This document shows, piece after piece, positions 61,415-64,000 of a DNA stretch of 64,000 bases; position 1 is the stretch's first letter, and each line of letters opens with the position of its first letter. Source of the stretch: Lewinellaceae bacterium (lineage in GTDB: Bacteria; Bacteroidota; Bacteroidia; Chitinophagales; Saprospiraceae); contig JACJYA010000023.1 in assembly GCA_020636315.1 (NCBI GenBank), positions 1 through 64,000 of the forward strand, in the 5' to 3' direction. A program made the translations under genes and the position numbers. The notes beneath the pieces were generated by a model. That model did no database searches. It was not told the origin of the DNA and saw nothing but the letters and a program-made list of their open reading frames with translations.

Positions 61415-63836
61415 ATGGCAGAAGAAAGCGGCAAAAGAGAGGTATCAGCCTCAATGAAGTGGCCTCTCACATCCGAAAAGTCAGGAAAGCTCATTTCCTG
61501 GGGATTGGCATCGACCAATACAAACATTTTCCCAGGCTGGCCAATGCGGTTAAAGACGTCAGAGACATCGCTTACTTTCTTAAGGGAACAATATCAGTTT
61601 GACCCCGATAATATCCGGCTTCTTTTCGATGAAGAAGCTACGAGGGAGGGGATCATCAATGCATTGGAAGCAATGGTCAACTACCTGGACAAAGAGAATG
61701 ACCTGGTTATTTATTATTCCGGTGCACGGACACCTCAACGAGAAGACCGGCAAAGGCTTCTGGATACCGGTGGATGCCGGGCCGGGGTCTCCTGCCGATT
61801 ATATCCCCAATGCCCAGGTCAAAGGATATATTGAAGACATTCCTGCCTTCCATACCTTCCTGATCTCGGACTCCTGCTTTTCCGGTTCCCTGTTCGTGGA
61901 GGGCAAGATGCGCAGCACCAATGAGGCCATGGACGATCTGGATAGCCGCCAATCCCGCTGGGCCCTCTGTTCCGGCCGCCACGATGAGGAAGTGTTCGAC
62001 GGCAAGCCGGGAGAGAACAGCCCTTTGCCCAGAGCATCCTGCAGGAACTGAAGCAGGCCAGTTCTTCGGAGCTGAATGTGGGAAGGTTGATCAATGAGGT
62101 CATTATGCAGACCCGTTCCCACTACCGGCAGTTGCCGGAAGGCAATCCGCTTTTCGATGCCGGACATGAGGGAGGACAATTCGTATTTCGCCTGAAGTAC
62201 GATGATGCCCGCGACTGGGCTGCGGCAGAAGCTGAGAATTCCATAAGTGGTTTTGAGAACTACGTGGCGCTTTATCCGGAGGGCAAATTCGTGCGTGAGG
62301 CAAAGGAAAAATTACTGGAACTCAACGATGAAGCAGCCTGGGCTATCGCCAGAGAAAAAGATTCCGTTGTGGCGTATCAGGCTTACCTCGAACAATTTCC
62401 CAAGGGGTTGCACGACATCGAGTACCAACTCCCGAATAAAAACCATTAAAGAAGAACAGGAGTGGGCAGAGTACCAACGGGTGAACGAGGTCTATGGTTA
62501 TCAGAGTTATCTGAAAAAATTTCCTGAATACCGGTACATAGAAGCCGCTAACCATAACATCGAGGCGCTTCGCAGTGGGGAAATTCCGTCGTTGCCGGAG
62601 TCGCTCCTGCTCCGGATACTGGCGACACCATACGCATTCCCAGAGGTTATCTGATCGGAGGTGTCCTGTTGGTACCATTGCCATTCTTGCCGCTATATTT
62701 TCCTGGGTGCTCAACGGTACCAAAAAAGCGGATAAACTCAGCTATGACCGGGTGCTCAAATCGGAAGAGTACGGAGATTACTGGGCCATTCAGAAAGGAA
62801 AATACTGGGGTTTTACAACCCATGACCAAGTCGATCATACTGCCTCAGTTTGAGGAAGTCCATCCTTTTGTCAAGGAGATGGCGTTGGTGAAAAAGGACA
62901 GCAAATACGGCTGGATCAACAAACTGGGAAGCCCCGTCATTCCCATTGATTACGATAAGGCTTCTCAGTTTGACGATAAAGGGATTGCCAGGGTACAGCA
63001 AAAAGGGCAAACTTTTAACATCGACCGGGGGAACCGCCTGGGAGCCCTCTCTACGGCGTACCAGAAAGAACGGCAGGATTATGAGCAGGCGCTGAGCAAG
63101 AATACGGTGCCTGCCTATCAGGCTTATCTGGGGGCCTATCCCAATGGCAAATTCACCGAAGATACCAGGAAGAATATTGCGATCAAGGAACAGGCGGAAC
63201 AAGGCCTGTGGGAGCAGATCAAAGCAGCCGACCGGGGCAGGTTGTATAAAAAATACCTCAAGGAGTATCCCGACGGCAAATTTACAAAAGAGGCCAATGA
63301 AGCGCTTACGCGGTTTGTAGTGGATACCCGCGACTCCAGTTATTACCGGACGGTTACCCTGGATGGTAATTTGTGGATTACCCAAAACCTGAATTTATCC
63401 GGTATGGGCTTTTGCTACAACCGCAACGATTCCATCTGTGGGGAAACCGGAAGGTTGTACACCTGGGAAGAAGCCCAAAAGCTTGTCCAAGCGGGTGGCG
63501 CCTCCCCACCGACCGGGAATGGTGGAATATACTAGTGCTTTTGGGAAGGCGTATTCCTATACCAAGAACAATGCCAACGGAGCAGGGGAAGGTGCTTATA
63601 AAAAACTGATTACGGGTGGTAGTTCCGGCTTTAAGGCTTCTCTGGGAGGGCAATACAACGGAAGCGCTTTCTCAGAAATCGGAACCGCAGGATATTACTG
63701 GACTGACCTTCGGGACAGAAGCACCGGGGAGGTGCTCGTTTATATCTTCAATGCTGAAGAAGGGAAGCTTTCCAGGTTGACGGAGAGTAAGGATAAGCAC
63801 TTTTCCTGCCGGTGTGTGAAGGAGGAAAAGGTGTAA
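61415..63836 (+). pseudogene. Caspase-like peptidase fused to repeats, a TM helix, WG repeat and FISUMP domain, frameshifted
   Basis: The N-terminal caspase (peptidase C14) domain reads HFLGIGIDQYKHFPRLANAV, then IYYSGHGHLN (catalytic His) and TFLISDSCFSGSLF (catalytic Cys), with FWIPVDAGPGS between. Next come spacer repeats (SISGFENYVALYPEGKFVRE; VVAYQAYLEQFPKGLHD; YQSYLKKFPEYRYIEA), a hydrophobic TM stretch near 62,660-62,720, a WG-type repeat (KKDSKYGWINKLGSPVIPID), more spacers (AYQAYLGAYPNGKFTED; YKKYLKEYPDGKFTKEA), and a FISUMP domain (TVTLDGNLWITQNLNLSG; GWRLPTDREWWN; ending HFSCRC). About six one-base shifts are needed. This kind of caspase fusion is thought to act as a regulated effector, possibly in stress or phage response. 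This is inference. Confidence 0.75.
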
Positions 63837-64000
63837 AAGTGTAAAGTGTATATGTGGAAAGGTGTAAAAAAAGTGCCGGGGATAGTTCAAATAAGTGTGT
63901 CCGCAGAACGATAACCCGTTGGTTTCCAGTGCCACTAGAAACTCAGGAACCAGAAACTATGAACAGTCCCAGTGCCGGGGGCCACAATGCCTTTTTTTCT

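Noticed and set aside
1..64000. tRNA or rRNA genes
   Set aside because: I looked through the intergenic stretches for cloverleaf and TPsiC-like sequences and saw none. A covariance-model scan would be needed to be certain.

Overview
The window reads as the chromosome of a member of the Bacteroidota, most likely class Saprospiria (Lewinella, Phaeodactylibacter or Haliscomenobacter-like). Reasons are gliding-motility gldF/gldG sequences, a DUF6089-type outer-membrane protein, a BlaI/M56 pair, OmpA-PD40 and Uma2 proteins, many lipoproteins, almost no Shine-Dalgarno sequences, and TAnnTTTG-type -7 boxes. The taxon is inference. I found no rRNA, tRNA, CRISPR array, prophage or intact transposase.

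Layout. 1-16.3 kb: a lipoprotein fusing a metallophosphatase to a surface-antigen barrel (cut by the window edge), a vSGLT-like sugar symporter, a class V PLP enzyme, a Uma2 protein, a guanylate/adenylate cyclase with TM2, TPR and SHOCT parts, an ADP-forming acyl-CoA synthetase, a methyltransferase, DUF2007, MsrB, a porin-like protein and CorA. 16.5-25.2 kb: a probable sulfur-oxidation block consisting of a CstB-like persulfide dioxygenase/rhodanese, a SulP transporter, a fused FeS-NrfD subunit, a four-helix-bundle protein and a molybdopterin catalytic subunit without a Tat signal. 25-33 kb: a TetR/SDR pair with shared operator-like palindromes, a GH3 lipoprotein, and a divergent Lrp and Cys/Met-metabolism PLP enzyme pair. 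33.4-36.6 kb: an orphan locus of two related small proteins (one frameshifted) and a REC-like/winged-helix/BTAD regulator. 36.7-52 kb: a hydrolase, an OmpA-PD40 protein, blaI-M56, DUF6624, a PIF1-like helicase, a truncated SUMF1 gene, a decayed tandem duplication and a lipoprotein sharing modules with the M56 protein, and a patatin. 52.5-56.3 kb: a secreted GH13 amylase and, upstream on the same strand, a frameshifted membrane AraC regulator apparently preceded by two starch-binding-like domains. 56.4-63.8 kb: DUF6616, the gldF tail, gldG, DUF4340, a zinc phospholipase C/S1-P1-like protein and a caspase-WG-FISUMP fusion.

Sequence quality. From about 54.8 kb to the end almost every gene is broken by one-base shifts, and in gldG most of them restore the expected protein if one base is added to a homopolymer. 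I read this as undercalled homopolymers in a low-quality stretch, not mass pseudogenisation. The same signature occurs once earlier, near 34,083. In contrast, 48.4-49.06 kb holds true decay (a diverged partial copy and an in-frame stop).

Functional links. The sulfur block could take persulfide through sulfite or thiosulfate to sulfate. The amylase with its neighbouring candidate starch-sensing regulator could form a small glycan-response unit. The M56 protein and the 49.1 kb lipoprotein share an unusual extracytoplasmic module. The SUMF1 remnant and the caspase fusion share short FPxGxxxxEA repeats.
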